Origin: Candidatus Heimdallarchaeota archaeon
GTDB lineage: Archaea > Asgardarchaeota > Heimdallarchaeia > Hodarchaeales > S146-22
Assembly (NCBI GenBank): GCA_015520535.1
Contig: WAPZ01000400.1
Coordinates: forward strand, 1 to 8,072
Length of the DNA: 8,072 nucleotides
Direction: 5' to 3'
The notes beneath the pieces are model-generated. The model saw only the letters and a list, made by a program, of their open reading frames with translations. It was not told the DNA's origin and made no database searches. Of the stretch, positions 6,787-8,072 are shown one piece after another; the first letter of the stretch is position 1, and every line of letters starts with the position of its first letter. The position numbers and the translations under genes are program-made.

Positions 6787-7296
6787 TCATACGTTAGTGC
6801 CACCGATTGCAAGAATAAAAACTTTTTTCAAGAAATCAAACGTTTTTTGAGACCATTCATGAATTGGCCTATGAAAATCCACATACCAATGAATGGTATT
6901 TTCAATTTCGTGAAGTGGCACGACGGGTGGAACTAAGGATTTATCGATAGCAAACACAAAAAGCACATAATTAGAAAGTGGGCGTCGCTCGCGGACATCA
7001 TACGTAAAGCCTTCTGTTTTATTAAAATTAGCGGAAAATAAAAAAGTCACATAAGAGGTCTTGGCCAAAGGAATCGGTCCCCAAAATCCTTCATGATAAT
7101 TGCTTCCTTGACCGATCAAAGTCAAAAGAACTGGCCACAATTGTTCAATCGCTACTACAAAATCCGAATCCTTCTCAGAATCCGCATCAAATATCAATTC
7201 TGGATCTGTAATATCATGAAGCACAATGACACATAAACGAACTTTGTCTAATACCTCTTCATCCCCGATATTCATATGACCTAACAGATCTTGCAT
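6787..7296 (-). CDS. uncharacterised 169-residue soluble protein, possibly longin-like
   Basis: I do not recognise a family with confidence. No signal peptide or clear membrane segment is visible, so it is probably cytoplasmic. The predicted order is strand (21-27, LCVIVLH), strand (33-37), helix (45-63, ending LLTLIGQG), strands (71-77, 81-88), a charged loop (93-107), a strong strand (109-117, NYVLFVFAI) and two helices (127-142 and 146-163). A strand pair, a helix, then strands and C-terminal helices loosely recalls longin or profilin-like folds, which are common in Asgard genomes as small-GTPase partners; this is inference from pattern only. M1 is the first ATG after an in-frame TAG 12 bases upstream, with only a weak GTGGAT as ribosome site. 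M8, preceded by AGGT, is an alternative start. A terminator-like palindrome separates it from the polymerase gene. Confidence 0.7.
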   Translation of the reverse strand: MQDLLGHMNIGDEEVLDKVRLCVIVLHDITDPELIFDADSEKDSDFVVAIEQLWPVLLTLIGQGSNYHEGFWGPIPLAKTSYVTFLFSANFNKTEGFTYDVRERRPLSNYVLFVFAIDKSLVPPVVPLHEIENTIHWYVDFHRPIHEWSQKTFDFLKKVFILAIGGTNV

Positions 7297-7335
7297 TCTT
7301 ATCCACTAAAACTCTTCTACTGATCTTGAAAAACA

Positions 7336-7389
7336 GCATCTCTTTTGTTTTAATAAAATTTGCTACCATCCATTTAAAAAGAGAGATGC
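7336..7389. repeat. long-spaced inverted repeat in the divergent promoter region
   Basis: GCATCTCT (7336-7343) and AGAGATGC (7382-7389) are perfect 8-bp arms 38 bases apart. They flank the AT-rich centre of the gap between two divergent genes, where both promoters should lie (TATA-like TTTTTAAA on the minus strand at 7373-7380). Such paired sites could bind one regulator controlling both directions. Confidence 0.35.
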
Positions 7390-7410
7390 AAACATTTTTA
7401 TTAATTTGCA
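7387..7410. repeat. TGCAAA-N12-TTTGCA dyad, possible operator
   Basis: This perfect 6-bp dyad with a 12-base AT-rich spacer overlaps one arm of the longer inverted repeat. Its spacer contains TTTTTATTAA, the best TATA-like stretch for the forward gene at 7461 (predicted start near 7425). A factor bound here would block that promoter. Confidence 0.35.
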
Positions 7411-7460
7411 CCGATACACTAATTGATAAATGACGCGAGGTTGCGTGAAGGATAACTAAA

Positions 7461-8072
7461 ATGCGAGACATGGATTTCAACCACGAATTTTCTGATGCTG
7501 AATTTTATGAATTTTATAGAAAAAAGTTAGACATTTTGGATTGGACATTAAAGACGTTAGAACCATTAAATGCAATACTTAGTCAAGTAGAATCAGCGTA
7601 TGGCCCGATCAAACGCGTATTCAACCATTTGTATGCTCTTCATCGTGATTTGCTGAGCACACATGATTTAATAGAAAAAGAAAAGATCTTACCAAATTTT
7701 ACAGATAAAAACACCAAAATTGAGTGGTCAAAATCTATAACTCAGTTGGCATGGGGAAAACTACCAAAAATTCTTAATGTTGATAAAGAGTGGACGGCTT
7801 TAGAATCCCACATTCAAACATTAGTACTTTTAAGCCATTGGATCAAGATAGAAAATGTTCTACGGAACACAGAAAATCTGCTTATTTCTTATCCTAAAGG
7901 AGAAAGGCAACAAGAAAAAATGTCCCAATGTCTTGATGAAATTAATGTTCTCACAAAAAATATAATAAAAGTGACATTTGAACACCATAGAATGTTGCAA
8001 GATGACCAACTCTCAGAGACGTATGTAGAACGATTTCGAGAATCGTTACTCGAGTTAATGAATTTTTTGAAA
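7461..8072 (+). CDS. uncharacterised helical protein, 3' end beyond the window
   Basis: The frame is open for 204 codons from the ATG at 7461 to the last base, with no stop, so the C-terminus is missing. An in-frame TGA lies 15 bases upstream, making this the first possible ATG. AAGGAT seven bases before it is a fair ribosome site; a second ATG is codon 4. The protein starts MRDMDFNHEFSDAEFYEFYR and looks almost wholly alpha-helical, with heptad-like hydrophobic spacing in 20-75, 110-142 and 150-204. It is charged and has no membrane segment or signal peptide. One Cys (C157) and several Trp (W28, W89, W98, W111, W127) are present, with no catalytic motif that I can see. It is divergent from the 169-residue gene across a 164-base gap with dyad symmetry. 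I do not recognise its family. Confidence 0.75.
   Translation, partial: MRDMDFNHEFSDAEFYEFYRKKLDILDWTLKTLEPLNAILSQVESAYGPIKRVFNHLYALHRDLLSTHDLIEKEKILPNFTDKNTKIEWSKSITQLAWGKLPKILNVDKEWTALESHIQTLVLLSHWIKIENVLRNTENLLISYPKGERQQEKMSQCLDEINVLTKNIIKVTFEHHRMLQDDQLSETYVERFRESLLELMNFLK

Noticed and set aside
7259..7480. Minus-strand open frame of 73 codons across the divergent gap
   Set aside because: It overlaps the starts of both flanking genes and contains the promoter region; its sequence looks random and it has no ribosome site.
1..8072. Viral or plasmid origin for the region
   Set aside because: No integrase, terminase, capsid, replication initiator or direct terminal repeats are seen; a cellular origin fits the surface protein and spacing better, though the polymerase alone does not exclude a virus.

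Overview
The window looks archaeal, and most likely comes from an Asgard archaeon (Heimdallarchaeia-like is a guess). The main reason is a long B-family DNA polymerase whose motifs match the catalytic half of eukaryotic DNA polymerase epsilon, a type known among Asgard information-processing genes. Supporting signs are TTATAA-type TATA boxes about 50 bases ahead of a start codon, GGAG-type ribosome binding sites, T-rich runs after stop codons, and a surface protein with one membrane segment at each end. The DNA is AT-rich, with ordinary intergenic gaps of about 165-220 bases. There is no tRNA, rRNA, CRISPR array, insertion sequence or intein.

Layout. Positions 1-54 may be the last 17 codons of a forward gene. 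It would converge on a minus-strand gene (228-1742) for a 504-residue secreted or membrane-anchored protein with Ig-like domains. Next, on the minus strand, is the polymerase gene (1913-6568, 1551 residues). Upstream of it is a third minus-strand gene (6787-7296) for a 169-residue soluble protein of unknown function, whose strand/helix pattern loosely recalls longin-type folds. After a divergent intergenic region with two dyads, a forward gene starts at 7461 and runs off the window end at 8072. It is open for 204 codons and encodes a helical protein I do not recognise.

The polymerase is the centre of interest. It has exonuclease motifs I-III, the epsilon-type motif A (SMYP) and motif C (DTDG), and four cysteines placed like those that hold the [4Fe-4S] cluster in the Pol2 catalytic core. 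It differs from eukaryotic Pol epsilon in several ways. It lacks the inactivated second polymerase module. It has extra insertions before motif A and between the third and fourth Fe-S cysteines, the latter carrying four more cysteines. It ends in a low-complexity linker and a single zinc ribbon. The usual Asn of exonuclease motif II appears to be Tyr.

The neighbouring genes show no evident link to replication. Each has its own leader and terminator-like signals, so they are probably separate transcription units rather than one operon.
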